From Zonotrichia leucophrys gambelii (lineage: Eukaryota; Chordata; Aves; Passeriformes; Passerellidae), in assembly GCF_028769735.1 (NCBI RefSeq), contig NC_088179.1, positions 6,642,001 through 6,706,000 on the forward strand: a stretch of 64,000 nucleotides of DNA, read 5' to 3'. Shown one piece after another: positions 44,801-56,620 of the stretch. The position numbers were made by a program, and so were the translations under genes. The notes below the pieces were generated by a model, which was not told where the DNA came from, made no database searches, and was given only the letters and a program-made list of their open reading frames with translations. Numbering within the stretch: position 1 is the first letter of the stretch; each line of letters begins with the position of its first letter.

Positions 44801-47800
44801 AACAGTAGCCTGACCAAGACACTGACAGTTCTGCCCTTGCTTGCAAATAACCGGGAGACACGGGAAATAGCTCTGGATGGAAAACTGAAGGATGAGGACA
44901 CCAACTTGGCTTCTAGTACCATGTGAGTGGAGTTTTAAATGGTTCCAGGTAGTCAGAGAGTTAGAGAGAAGAGGGGAGCATGGAGGAGACACTTCCCTCA
45001 GGACTTTGTTGTGCCTGGATGGATACATGTGGCACCATTACTAAAGCCATCATGTTCCTTCAGGAAATACCTCCACAGATCTGGAGTGGTATTGGCTGCA
45101 CCTGAGGCTTGCCTGCCCTCCCACTTCCAGGGTGTTCCCCCAGTTCTTGCTCCAGGTGTGTGTTGTTGCTATACTGCTGTGCCACCTCACCCTGCTCTGT
45201 TTTCTCTGGCAGCATTAAGGATGGAATAGACAAGACAGTGATGGGGATTCTGGTTTCTTACAAGATCAAAGTGAAGCTCACTGTTCCAGGGTAAGTGTAA
45301 CACACTTTTTGCTACATCTGCCTGGAGTTAAGGGAGGGGAGGGTGTTTGTCATGGATGGGTGAGGAGAGACTAGAACAGTTCACCCCAAGAGAAAGGGCA
45401 CATGTTAGAGGATATGAGGCTCCCTGTAAAGCATAAATTGCCTGGAAAACAGTCTTGGCCTTTCCATAGAACTTGTCCTGATCCAAATGGTTTGTGTTAC
45501 TCTCCTTAGATACCATATAACTTCATGGTTGAAGTAGGAACCTCTGGTCTGCATTGCAATTTTTGTTTCAAAGCTATAACCTATTTTGTGAGAAGTGAGG
45601 TGAAACTTGATGTGAACCTCTTATGTTGGCATTGCTGTTCTCCCAGAGCAGAAGGTGCCTGAGAGTCATAAATACTGTAGCTCAGGTTCTGTACTCAGCC
45701 AGTACAGAACCTTTCTGGGTTTCTGGGTAAAGTTGATGTTATCAACATGAGTTAGATCCAGGATACAGTGCAAAAAAGGACCAGGATTGTGACTCTCAGT
45801 TGATGCTAGTCACTGTTTACTTTTGTCTTACATTTATCTATCCTTCATTCTAGTATAAAAATGTATCAAAGATTTGCCTAAAGTGTGATAAAATGCCTGC
45901 TGCTTTCTGTCATCATCCACTTGCCTTTGGCTCTTGGAAAAGGGGCCATACCCAACACTTGGTCAGGAGTTCAAAAACTAAACTCTTTGTCCATGGGAAT
46001 GACATGAAAAAGTAAGGCTACCTTTTTTAAAAACAAGTTCAGTTGAATTTGTGGCAAGTAGAGAACAGTACGTACATGAGGAAAGTTATTTCAGTAGTCC
46101 ACCAATTAAACAGCACTTGTTGGAGCACCAGAATAGAGAGACATTAAACATTCTTTGTTTATCTCCTTTTCTTTTGTAGCATACTGGGAGACCTCACTTC
46201 CAGGTAAATGTCATCTTCCTTTTCAGACCATGCAGTCCTAGTTGTTAGTTCATCTCTTTATTCTCTTTTTTTATTGCCATTCTCACCTCCCTAAAAAAAG
46301 CAACTGTCCCTTAAGCTGTTAGAAGCAAGTAGTTTGTGGTTCTCCTGTGAAAATGAAGCTATTACAAAAATATCTTTTGATTTTATATACATGCAAGTAC
46401 ATTCAGCACACAATAAACCCAGTCTATGTAAGTCAATATGCCTGGGATATTTATGGAGAAATTTGAGCTTAAATTTTTTTGAGAGGAAAATTATTATTAG
46501 AAAAATATGAAAGAATGGGTGAAGCTGGAGCTGAGGGCTCAGGCTGGCCTAAGAAGGAAGGAGGCTGAACCAGGCATATTTGTGGAGCTGTGGATCTGAT
46601 GCATTCTTTCTTCTCCCTAAAGTGAAGTGGGCACAGAGCTGCCATTCCGTCTCATGCACCCCAAACCTGAGGAAAAGAGCCCAGCAGGTCAGTTACACCT
46701 GGTTTTTGCCTTTGTACATGAACAGGCTCTGGTGAGATCTCACCATTGTAAGGCTTAGAGTGATTTGTGCTACAGGAAGCCCTCAGAGCCTACAGGGCTC
46801 CAGTATGGAGCTGTTCTGTGTGTTTGTGTGTCTGTATGTGTGTCTTTGGGTGTGTGTACGTATGTATCAACCTCCAGGAACTAAATAACAGAGAGCAGGG
46901 ATGCAAAGATAGGAGAAAATGGAAAAGAGTCATGTTCCCTTTCATCTTTCATGTATGGAATCACAGCTCAGAGAACAGGGGTTTGAGGAAGCTCTGCACA
47001 GTTAAATCTTATGACTGCAGTGCAAAAGATCCTATATGAATCGGTCAGCAATTCCCAGCCAGATTGCAGTATAAGCAAAAAATAAAAAAATCTGACACAG
47101 AAAATACCTAACATTGATCAGCATTGTACAAAGCCAAATACTTTTAAGCAAAGTGAAGAGGTGATAAAACCACTGATGATTCTTGAGTCCCTGTTACTTG
47201 ATGTGGCATTTGCCATGGTGTCTGTGATGTGGCCTTCTTGTTCAGTGGTTATCCAAGAGCAACATCTCTTCAGTGTTAGGTCTCTGTGTGGAAGTGAGGG
47301 GCCTCTGTAACAGTGTGAGGAGCAGGCCTTACCCAGGCATCTTGGGCTTGGGATCAGATGCCACAGGCTGTCACAGCATCCTCCCACTTCCTCAGGCCTG
47401 GCTGGCTCAGTTCACCAATGGTGAGCACCAGAGATTGCAAGGTGCTCACATTAAATCAGAAGCTCCTGCACAGCATCTGAAGCCTCTCCTGACCACCAGA
47501 CACACCAGCCCTTTCCTGCTGGGGCTGTTACAGATGAGCCATCTTGTCCTACCCTCTATACTGGGACAAAGTTTAGTGGTTTCAAACAAAAGCCATGACT
47601 GCTTTTGTGCTTGTTTTTCTTTCTTTCATTTTCTCTTTGTGCCCAAACTGACCTAAGGGTGCTGTTTCTAAGAACATGAAACTTTCACATGAAAGTGGCA
47701 GTGAAACCTTTGAGAAGAGTTATCCTGAGATAAATGCTTTGGTCTATACTGGAAGCATTAGAAAGGGGTGACTTGAGTCCTTACTGTGTGAAATTGTTGG

Positions 47801-50800
47801 AAGAATCAAGTGTGAGCAATGAGGAGAGAGCTGGTGATCCACTCCACATTCAGATGCTCTGGCTGGGAATCAGCCAGATTCCCAGCTAATTATGCATGTG
47901 CTGGAGTGGGCAAAGGTAGCTTTTATCTCTCCTCTAACAGTTGCACTACAGGAAACTCATTTTCCCTGGGAAAGCCCCTGCTGTGAGCAGTGCCAGCACA
48001 TTCTCTTGGCACAGAAGTGGTGGAGGCTGGGATGGCACTGGTGATCCCAGGAGTGTGGCTGGTGAGGGCCATCTAGTGCCTCTGGGCAGCTCAGGAGCTT
48101 TCATGGACACTAAGGAAAGCTTGGAAACTTCTAACAAGGCTCATCCAAAGGTTTAGGCAACTGTAAAGAATTTTACATTTTTAGAGTGGTGTGAATTTTT
48201 ATAACATGACTTTTTTGGTGTTAGAAATGCCAACAACCCCTTTTTATTACTTTTTACTTTTGGCAGAAGCATTTGTAATATGAGGAAAAATGGAAGTCAG
48301 GCAATTCTCCCTTCTAAGATCATTTCAAAGGAGGGATGATGTACTCCTTGACACAGTACACCCAAAAGGATGTGGGCAGAGACTTTACCAGGAAAATGGA
48401 GACCTGCAACATTTCTCAGATCGCTTCCCCCAGCACATCCTCTTACCAGAGGCACAGCCCACATGTTGTTTGCTACATCAAAGTCTTCTAGAAGCCTGCT
48501 GTCAGAAGTGTCAGCTATGTTCCATGCATTTTGTACAGATGGAAATACCAGGTTTCTTATAAACTGAAAAAAATGCAGGTAATTTCAGGAGCTCTCCCAT
48601 GGGAAAGCCCTGCAAATGGTTAACACAGGAAGTAAATGCTTTCTCTTAAAAACAGATACTCTAACACAACAGAAAATTCCTCTGAAGCCTGAATAGCTGA
48701 CTTGAAAACTGTGCTGGAATGTGGTGTCTGAGCTTATTACAGGGAATAAAACAGTCTCCCATATGAAGCTGGTAAACTGAAACACTTTTCAGCTTTATTG
48801 GTTGGTAGTTTTCCATGCACTGTGCTTTATCACTTTTCCCAGTTGTGAATTCAGGATTTTAATTTTTTCTTCTACCACTTCAGCTCATGAACTCTGAGAA
48901 ACATAATGTGTTTCATTAGTGAAATGCCATCTAATTTGGAATCAAGCAAACCCAGGCTTAATTGTAGAGATGGAGCTTCAACGAACAGTGTTTGGAATCT
49001 AAAAGGTCCCAAAAGATGGAATTTTTCTTTGTTGGCTTGTTCAGAGCCTCTGCAGTGAGTGTAGGCAGAGGTGCATGCACAGGGAGTTTTGAGATCACTC
49101 CTTATCTTCTTTGTCCGTTCCCTTTTGTTTTTATTGATGAGCCAGTAGTGACCAATTTGCCTACTGCACCTTCCTGCTCACTTGACTGTGTTAAGGCACA
49201 GCTGGAAGAACAGAAAGAAGTCAGAGCAACCATCTTATAGAGTTAAAGCTGGAGTGGGATTAAAAAATGCCACATATTGTGATTTATTTTGCCATGGGGG
49301 AATATCCTTTTCTCTAGCCAAGGTGATTTATGGCAGAACTAACATGTGTAGCATCAGTGCATTTAATCATGCAGGGCTGACTGGAGCACAGGGAACCTCA
49401 GAGACATAAGAGCTTCCCAAGAACATGAGGCAATATTTTCAGGGCCAAGCTAGGGCAAGTGTGAGCAAGTGCCGTGTGCTCTGTTTCACAGCAGATGGCT
49501 TTGCCCTCTCTAGCTGTCTGTGAGCAAGCTCTGAAGCATTCATCACTCAGTAAACAGCAGGTCTGTCACAGTGCATGGCCATTGCAGATTGCTTGATCTT
49601 TCTTCCCTGTGCCTGCAGGAGACAGAAAAAAAGCAGCTTGCTACCTTTGCCTCCCTGTGTTTATCACTTCCTTCTCTTGATCTTCTGCTAGGCCAGGATT
49701 TGCATGTTTCATGTGTGCTGGTTTTGTGACTGTTTTTGCACCCATGTGGTTCACATGTGGTTATTTTTAGGCAAAGCAGCTCCTGTCACATTGGCAGTCC
49801 GTCTGTTCCGCCTGTTGACAAAAAATGTGTAAGGATCTGTTTCTTTTAAAGATAGATTCAAACTGGGCTATGTCTCTTCATGCTTCCAACCTTTCCTGGT
49901 CAGCAGTTAGCCCAGAAGTTCCTGCTGAGTTTTCCTCAAGGCTGTGGTCTCAGCATGAATTCTTTGGTCTGGGGTTTTCCTGCCAATCTTCTGATGTTTG
50001 ATGTTTTGTGGGCTTATGTCTTGGACACTGGCCTTTGTTTTGGCTGTTGTTCAACAAATGGTCATTTATCTGCTCCCTGATTAAACTTGCACAAAAGGGC
50101 TGTTTTCAAAAAACCCAGGAATGCTTTATCCCTCTAACAGTAAAATAAAGCAATACTTTCCCTGTTTTGGTATTGTGACTTTCAGAAATTAGGACATTTT
50201 AAAGCAGTGAATGTCTTGGAAAATAACAAAATCCAATCTCTTTTTCTTTTCTCCCCCATCAAGTTAAGAGAGGTTAAATGAAAGTTTATACTGAAAATTG
50301 CCACATGTTATGACTTGAACTATATGGAATAATTTCTGTGGCTGCATAATAAAAGCATCCAGAAAACCCTCCCCTGAGAGGACGATGGTATTCTGGACCC
50401 TCATCAATCCCCTCCTATCCCAACCCTCAAAACAATTGCTGGAATGCTAATTAAAAAAGTAAAAGTTACCCATTTTCTGAGAATTTTTCAGTATTATAAT
50501 ATTAAATAAGCCACAGGACAGCCAGAAAACTCTGGAGTGGATCTAACTTCTGCTAGCATGCAATTGGAGCATGTTGGAGTTAGTGTTGCAGCCTGAAGGT
50601 GCAGTGGTGCATTTTTGCATGTAATCTTCCATCTGAGGTACATTACAAGCACTACTCTGCTGCCACTCTCTCTGTGTATTGACTCAGTAATCATTTACCT
50701 GACACTTAAGTCTGTGCCAAATTGAAACAATAGCTATTTCCCCCTCACTCCATTTTGTAAAATCAGTTTCAGATCACTGGTGGGGATCTTGCTCAGCTTC

Positions 50801-52699
50801 ACCCACATCAGTGATATCATGATCCCATAGTAAGGAAAGTGCCTCCAAGAGGGGAAGGAGAGCAGAATAAAGGAGAAAAAATGGAATAAGAAAGATGCTT
50901 TATATGTTGGAAATTTTAGAAGTTCTAAATGTTTCATTTTAAATCCATGTCAATCAAGCATACATGCCCTGAGACTTTCCAAACTTCATCTTGGCTTCTG
51001 TCTTGGCCTGGAGAGATTCCATCAGGAGTGTCTTTACATGAGCCATCCTTTGAGGCATTTTGGCTGGAGTGGCCCCCTTTGGCACACTTTTAATGCTGAC
51101 TTTTCTAGCAGTGTGTGTTGTGGATGGGAAGTCTCCAGGTAGTGAGTTATCCAGTCACTGAAGTGCCCCAGATTTTTGCTTCTGTAGAACAAGGGTGCTT
51201 GGCTCCCTGACCCAAAGCCAGTTGACTATGCCTTCCTAAAATAACTGTGAGAACAATAAAATCCCTGCAAATACAGTCTTCTGTTTATTTTAGGCTGTGC
51301 TGAAACAACTTTCAAGGAGTTCTGCTAGTAAGCAGGATTTGTTATAATGTGGTTAGGAAAGATCCCACTAAAGAAACACAAATGCCAAAAGTCTTGAAAC
51401 CATTTTTAGGGCAAGATGAAATCAGGAATGTTGCTCCAAAAGCCTTAACCCATCTGATGAGAGATCCCTGAGGTGTTTCTGTAATTTGACCTCTGATTTT
51501 AATGCCTTCATGTTTATTGAACAAAAGCATTGTCTTCTCATCGAAGTCTAAGCTGACTTCTTCAATCACAGTGATAGAGCAACTAAAGCTGACATCATGT
51601 CATGCAAGCACTGTCAGCTCAGAGTCCAAGTGTGTGCACAGATGTCTCCCACAGCTGTGACCATGAGCAAGTGTAGATGGGAAAATCTGTCTTTCTTCCT
51701 TGGCCCTTCAGATAGCTTGGGCAGCATTGCTGGAATGCTTTTCCATTTGGGAGATCAAGATTTGCCTCATCAGGTGTAGTTATGCACATTTTGAGACTTT
51801 CTGGAATTCTACTTGTACTGCTGCAAATCCTGCTCTTGTCACTGCTCTGACTTGTCAGTCTATAAGTTTTTTGCATTAAACACTTTGCAAGTGTTTTAGC
51901 CATCTGCTGTACTGACTACCCAGCGTGTCTCTTTTTTCCTCCTTTGCTGCATGCTCGTGACTGCAGGGAAGGATGGGTAAGTTTCTTTTAGTACTTCACA
52001 TTCTAGCTACACTTGTGCATTGACTCTTTTTAAAACTCCTCAAAACTGTCCAGAAATCCCCAGCTTAAAATTCAAAGTGAGCAAGTTACTGTGGCCTGAC
52101 AAATGACTGCTGTGAGTTAATCAGCAGTGACTGGCCATGTGAAGCTAGATTAAGAGATTGTGTTTTGCCTAACAGCACAAACACACCCAGGAGGGATGTG
52201 TTTGTGCTTTATAGCTGGAAGTGTAAGGAACTTATTAGGTTTGACCATGTGTCTCTATTTTAGTATAGAAGGAATAAGGGTGAAATGTTTCACATTTTAT
52301 TCCTGAACAAAGTCCCTTGCAAGGCTGTTCAGCTAGCTGATAAATATGTATCTGGAATGGACATGATTCAGTACAGATGAAAAACATCCTCCTTGACTTG
52401 CTCAATAAACTGCTTTTCATTTTAGCTAGAATAGCACCAGTGAAGATGGTGCCTGTGGGAATGTGATCCAAATCACTTTTGAGACAAAGGAAACATTACC
52501 AGTCTGTTGTGGGCTTCTCTTCTTCGTCCTATGTGTTGCCTACAGTCTACTGGTGTAAAAATAGAGTAACATCATTTTGAAAGACCTGTGTTTCTTTCAT
52601 TACAGCGAAGCAGAGCTTGTATTTGAGGAGTTTGCTCGTCAGAAGCTAAAGAATACACCTGATGAAGAGGACAAGAACTCACCCTCAACTGATGAGTGA
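38878..52699 (+). CDS. SAG: SAG (S-arrestin, rod arrestin), complete, 15 coding exons
   Basis: S-arrestin binds phosphorylated, light-activated rhodopsin in photoreceptor outer segments and stops transducin signalling. Exons: 38878-38976 (exon opens at 38809), 39537-39597, 39683-39727, 39989-40182, 40894-40953, 42044-42111, 42296-42431, 42744-42828, 43677-43749, 44785-44922, 45213-45290, 46180-46203, 46623-46687, 51967-51976, 52606-52699. All are GT-AG and in phase, giving 409 residues (human 405). Seen in order: KQVIFRK N-terminus, [59 protein letters not shown] and VFEEFARQ. Polar-core residues correspond to D42, R180, D305, D312 and R390 (bovine D30, R175, D296, D303, R382). The first of the three C-tail hydrophobic anchors is Leu383 rather than Phe; F385 and F388 are kept. 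SAG rather than ARR3 or a beta-arrestin is supported by the VFEEF tail, the micro-exon and synteny. Confidence 0.97.
44375..44545 (+). mobile_element. CR1 tail fragment in a SAG intron
   Basis: It begins with GGCCTCAAGTTGCACTTGGG and continues GATTAGATATTAGGAAAAAT. It ends GGGCTTTTCCAACCTAAAC then CCATTATTCTGTGG, the order of a plus-orientation CR1 3' end with an internal deletion. It lies in the SAG intron before the exon at 44785. Confidence 0.85.
45684..45712. repeat. Perfect 12-bp inverted repeat, 5-nt loop
   Basis: AGGTTCTGTACT (45684-45695) and AGTACAGAACCT (45701-45712) are exact reverse complements around CAGCC. It is in a SAG intron. The inner nine base pairs of the stem (TTCTGTACT/AGTACAGAA) are the same as in the inverted repeat at 69-99. 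Confidence 0.9.
46688..51966 (+). other. SAG: SAG long intron before the micro-exon, little content
   Basis: This 5.3 kb intron is the longest in the gene. It contains a TG-rich stretch (46815-46867, mixed TGTG/TATG units) and otherwise no recognisable repeat, RNA gene or coding segment. The many short ORFs are chance frames. Confidence 0.6.
46815..46867. repeat. Impure (TG)n-rich microsatellite
   Basis: Alternating TG units with TCTG, TATG and TACG interruptions run for about 50 bp, just after the SAG exon ending at 46687. Confidence 0.85.
51967..51976 (+). CDS. SAG: SAG 10-nt micro-exon
   Basis: GGAAGGATGG is bounded by CTGCAG at 51961-51966 and GTAAGT at 51977-51982. It joins the exon ending at 46687 (one leftover base) to the exon starting at 52606 (needs one base), giving Gly-Lys-Asp-Gly and keeping VFEEF in frame. 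Without it the last exon is out of frame. The human SAG gene is known to contain a 10-bp exon at this position, which supports the call. Confidence 0.9.
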
Positions 52700-52990
52700 T
52701 TAAAAGAACAGGCTGACAAAGGAGCTGTGTTGTCTGGCTTCAATTACAAATGTAGGACCTAAGTTTCTAGTAATCTGATGTTCTCAGTTCATACATGGTC
52801 TTCCAGGGTCAGCCCTGAGGTCAGTGGACATGACATCAGGAGTCTCTATTGCTTGTTACAAGATTCACCTTGAATGGGGCAAACACAACACCTGCTTCTT
52901 ACTCAAGCTACCAGAGGATGACAGAACATCTGCCATATCATGACTTCTGCTTTCAGGGCTGCCTAATAAAAAGGTTGGTTGCTTTCAGCA
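52700..52990 (+). other. SAG: SAG 3' untranslated region
   Basis: From the TGA at 52697-52699 the sequence continues to AATAAA at 52965-52970, with cleavage expected about 15-20 bases later. Longer 3' ends are possible. Confidence 0.65.
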
Positions 52991-55302
52991 CTGGTGAGAA
53001 CTTAAATGAGGGTTTATGCAGCCTGCCTGGACTTCCTCAGTGTCAGAGTCTGTGACTTTGAAGTGCCAGTGAACGAAATCCTAGCCTGGAAGGCTGGCTT
53101 GCAGCCATGGGTGATTCATCAAAGTTTCTCAGCAGACTGTGCAAAACTCATTTTATTTTCTTTTGGTTGCTTTTGCGTTGATGCTTTACCAAATTCAGCC
53201 AGTGAGTTTTTTCAGTGCTTGCACTGTCCCCATGTGGCTTTTGCATTCACTTTCTGTACCATTAAATGTCTCACAGGTTGTCTCCCACAGCACAGACAAT
53301 GCTGATAAACAGTATTAGCTTTCTAGCAATATGCTTAATAACCACGTTATTAAAGATGAGATAAATGTGCTCTGTCAATGAATTGCTTAAAGCTCCCTAC
53401 ATAGAATGCCAAACAGAAGTACAAGTCCAGACAGAGTCTGTATTTAATCTAGTTTCCTGTAGGCAACTGCTTCAAAAGAAGGTGCAGGAAAATTAAGGAG
53501 GAAATTATGGCGCAGCCTTCCCTGAGGAGCCTTTCCCAACATCCATCTGCCAGCAGTTGGTTTATGCTCTAAGAAATGAGATTGCATTCTGCAAACTTTG
53601 TTTTTTCTTGTTCATCTGGATATTCTCATTATCCATGTAAATGTCAGATATTTTCCTGAATCTCATGTAAGTTTTTGCTGAAGTAAGTTGCATCAGCTAA
53701 TTATATTTTGCATGTAAAACAACTGGTGTTTTATTTTTCTCATTTTTGCTTTAAATCTGCTTTTCAGTGTCCCTGGTTTAAATTTCCCTGGAAAGTCTGA
53801 ATGCAGGGCCCACATTTATTAATATAGACTTACGTTACCCACCCTACACTCTGGAAAATAGAATTAAAACCTTCACACTTATATCTGTTTGCTTCTGTAA
53901 ACTGCTCTTGATTAAGATGCTGGAAGCAGTTAATTAAGACCACAGCTGACTTCAGAGTTCCATCAGTGCTCTCCCCTAACACTCGTGTTCCTCAGTGCTG
54001 CCCATTAGTCACAGGTGTCTCACCTTAGCTTAAATTGCAAGAGGCACAATGTTTGCTCTGCACTGGGTGCTTTGCTGCTAAAGAGCCCGGCCAGTTCCAG
54101 GTGTTTGTGATCAGGATAATTTCTGTGTGATTTCAGCTTTGGGGGAGGGTCAAGCATTTGCACCTGGATGTCTGGGGATTTTCCCTGGTATTTTTATTAC
54201 TAATTTGTTGGTGGCTCGAGAACGCATAGAAGATACAGTAAGGTTGAAGAAATCACTGGTTGTGAATATGCTGGTCTTGGAGAGCAGGAGTTCAGAAAAT
54301 CCTTTAAAGATCTAAGAGAAGGAGGGGAACAGGTCTTACTTCAAAGTGTATCTTTCTCCACAAAGGTGTTTCTGGCTACTAGACCTGTAAGTATGGGACC
54401 AGTAAACTCAGAGATCTGATTATTTTTATTATTTTTTAAATTTATTATATGTCAACGTGAGGGGCCTCTGTTGGTGCCTGCCTTCCTCTTAAATTCAGCT
54501 GTGGTGATGACTTCTCTAAGCTAAGTGGGACAAAATCACATTGCACTCTGTTGTGCAGTGGGGAGGAAATGGTTGTTAATGGTTATTAAATCTGTTCTTT
54601 TGTCCGGGCTTGGGAAAGCACTTTGAGATGCTATTTGTTCAGCTCATGCTAGTCATTTACTCAGAGAAAAAGGAGAGTTTTCCTTGTCCTGCAGGACAAG
54701 CTGGACTTTTCTCTGGCCCTTCAGCCAGCAGATGCTGACTTCTGTCAGCAGAAAATCGGTCTCTAGCCAGAACTGTTTGCCTTTTATCTTCCCTTTCGTC
54801 TGGTTCTGGTGTTATGTTGATCTACCGAGTCAGACCTGTGGCCTGCTCCTCCTGTTTACCGCTGGGGCAGAGCAGATCCAATTTCCTGACTCCGCGGCTT
54901 TGATGTGGCGGGACTCTGTTTGCAAAGAGCTCACCAGCTCCCGGAGAGGAGGGATGCGCTCCGGGAGCGATGGCATCTCTGGACCTGCTGTGTTTGAAGA
55001 CAGCTCAGAGCACATACATGACAGGACGGGTTTCGTGACACACGCTTTCCCCTCACACATCTCCGTGTTATCCCAGCAGGAGCACTGCACTGCCCATGGC
55101 TGATGGGTGTTGGAGAGGTGGGAGGAAATTACCTGGACACTGCCAATGGAGTGGGGCCGGGCCGGGGGTGCTGCGAGCTCGGCCCGGCCTCAGCGCCCCT
55201 GAAGGGCCCTTCGGACGGGGGCTGCTGGGCAGGTGGAGCCTGGGCAGCAGGGTGTGCTCGCAGCATTTCATTAAATCCTGGGGGCACGGGGAGAGCTTTG
55301 GG
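52991..55302. other. Intergenic DNA between SAG and DGKD, no gene seen
   Basis: No coding exon or RNA gene was recognised. The GC content rises from about 54,850 towards the DGKD CpG island. The short ORFs in the GC-rich part have no family resemblance. Confidence 0.55.
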
Positions 55303-55456
55303 AGGGGCTGTGCAGGGAGGTGGTGGTGTGTTCGAGGAATGACGGAACGTGGCACCCAGTCCTGTGGTCTGGTTGATAACATGGTGTTTGGTTACGGGTC
55401 GGACTCGATGATGTCAGAGGTCTTTTCCAACCCAAGTGACTCTGTGATTCTGTGCT
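55303..55456 (+). mobile_element. CR1 tail fragment upstream of DGKD
   Basis: GCAGGGAGGTGGTGG, GGTCGGACTCGATGATGTC and AGAGGTCTTTTCCAACCCAA lead to the terminus GACTCTGTGATTCTGTG, a plus-orientation CR1 3' end. The terminal repeat unit is intact, so this is one of the younger copies in the window. It ends only about 320 bp before the DGKD start codon, next to the CpG island. Confidence 0.88.
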
Positions 55457-55469
55457 GCAGTAGCCACGA

Positions 55470-56100
55470 AGAATGGGAAGGAATGGGGACCGCGGTCCCC
55501 GCTGTCGGGCTCGCCTTAGCGGGGAGGGCTAGGCTGAACACCTTTGTCCAGGCTTCAAGGAGCTACGGCCGGGCCGTTGCGATCGGCGCCCGTGCTGTCG
55601 CAGGGAGCCGCGGAGGGGCAGGGCGGCCGTGACCGTCCCGCTACGGCGGCCGGGCCCTTCCCCGCCCCGGCCCCTCCCGCCCCTCCGCCGCCGCCATGTG
55701 ACGCGGCCGCCGCTGGGGGGCGCCGCGCGCGCGGGGCCGGTAGGGGGCGCCGGGCGCGCCGCCGGTCCGTGCAGCATGGCGGCGGCGGGGGCTGAGCAGA
55801 CACAGCCAGAGCCGGCCGCCGGCGCCGCGCCCGAGGAGTCGTCGGACAGCGAGCCGGAGCAGGAGCCCGGCTCCCTGCAGAAGCTCATCCGCAAAGTCTC
55901 GACGTCCGGGCAGATCCGCCAGAAGGTGCGTGCGGCGGGAGGGGGCCGCGGGCAGGGCCTCGGGGTCCTAGCGGCGCTGCGGCCGGCGCTGCCTCCGCGT
56001 TACGCTCGGTGCCACCGCCTCTCCCTCCCGCCCGGCACGGTCCGTGCCTCCGCCAGCCCGGGCCGCCCTTTGGGAGTTGCCAGAGACCCCCGAAGCTTTC
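55470..56100 (+). promoter_or_regulatory. DGKD: DGKD CpG-island promoter
   Basis: Dense CpG sequence spans the DGKD first exon with no TATA box. It includes CATGTGAC (E-box-like, 55695-55702) and long GCGGCCGC-type runs. The transcription start is not visible. The region contains an ATGTGA start-stop element (55696-55701) that would be in the leader if transcription begins upstream of it. Confidence 0.75.
55776..55925 (+). CDS. DGKD: DGKD first coding exon (diacylglycerol kinase delta), rest outside the window
   Basis: DGK-delta phosphorylates diacylglycerol to phosphatidic acid and tunes PKC and EGFR signalling. The exon encodes 50 residues, starting MAAAGAEQ and ending with the conserved run [25 protein letters not shown]. 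It closes in phase 0 at a GTGCGT donor (55926). This matches the N-terminus of the long human isoform (delta-2); the next exon would start the PH domain, and no such sequence is present up to 64,000. The Pro-rich run of the human N-terminus is shorter here. The start ATG lies in a strong context (GCAGCATGG). Confidence 0.93.
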
Positions 56101-56620
56101 CCTGGGGCCTGCCACCGAGCCCGTCCCTCAGGGAGCTGCCGGCGATCCCCCTCACATCCCACTCCTCTCCCGTCACAGCGACCCCTCAGGGGTCTGCCTG
56201 TGACCACCTCACATCCGCCAAGGCGCCCCTCAGGGACTGGGCCATTTCCCCCTTTCCCCCTGTTGGCTGGAAAATCTTTAATTGTAACAAATATTGTCTG
56301 TGTTAGAAAGGTTTATTTATCCCGTCGTTTTCGGTGACAGCCCAACCATCCCTCCGGGTTCTGCCGGCGACCCTCAACCCCCACTGCAGAGACCCCCTGA
56401 CAACAGCCCCTACAGCTTTCCAGGCACCTGTGAACTCCAAAGTGCCCCTCAGGGATCCCCATAATGAGCTGTTTCTCAGGTGCCCGTTAACAGCTGCCCC
56501 CTAAATGCCCTTCAGAGTCTGCCAGTGTCCCACACACTGCCCTCAGGGGCTCCTGGAGCTGCCCCCGAGGCCTCTCTGAACTGTCCAGTTTCCGTCCCCA
56601 GCAGCCCAGCTTAGGCCACC
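56070..56620. repeat. Degenerate GC-rich minisatellite
   Basis: CCCTCAGGG recurs at 56125, 56183, 56227, 56446 and 56540. It is usually followed by a CTGCC word and preceded by GACCCC, AAGCTTTCC or GCACCTG words that also repeat. Units of roughly 45-70 bp have diverged strongly. The borders are approximate. Confidence 0.45.

Noticed and set aside
54600..54640. AAAGCACTTTGAGATGC, similar to tails of ancient SINE/LINE families
   Set aside because: The match is under 20 bases with no recognisable body around it, so it cannot be assigned.
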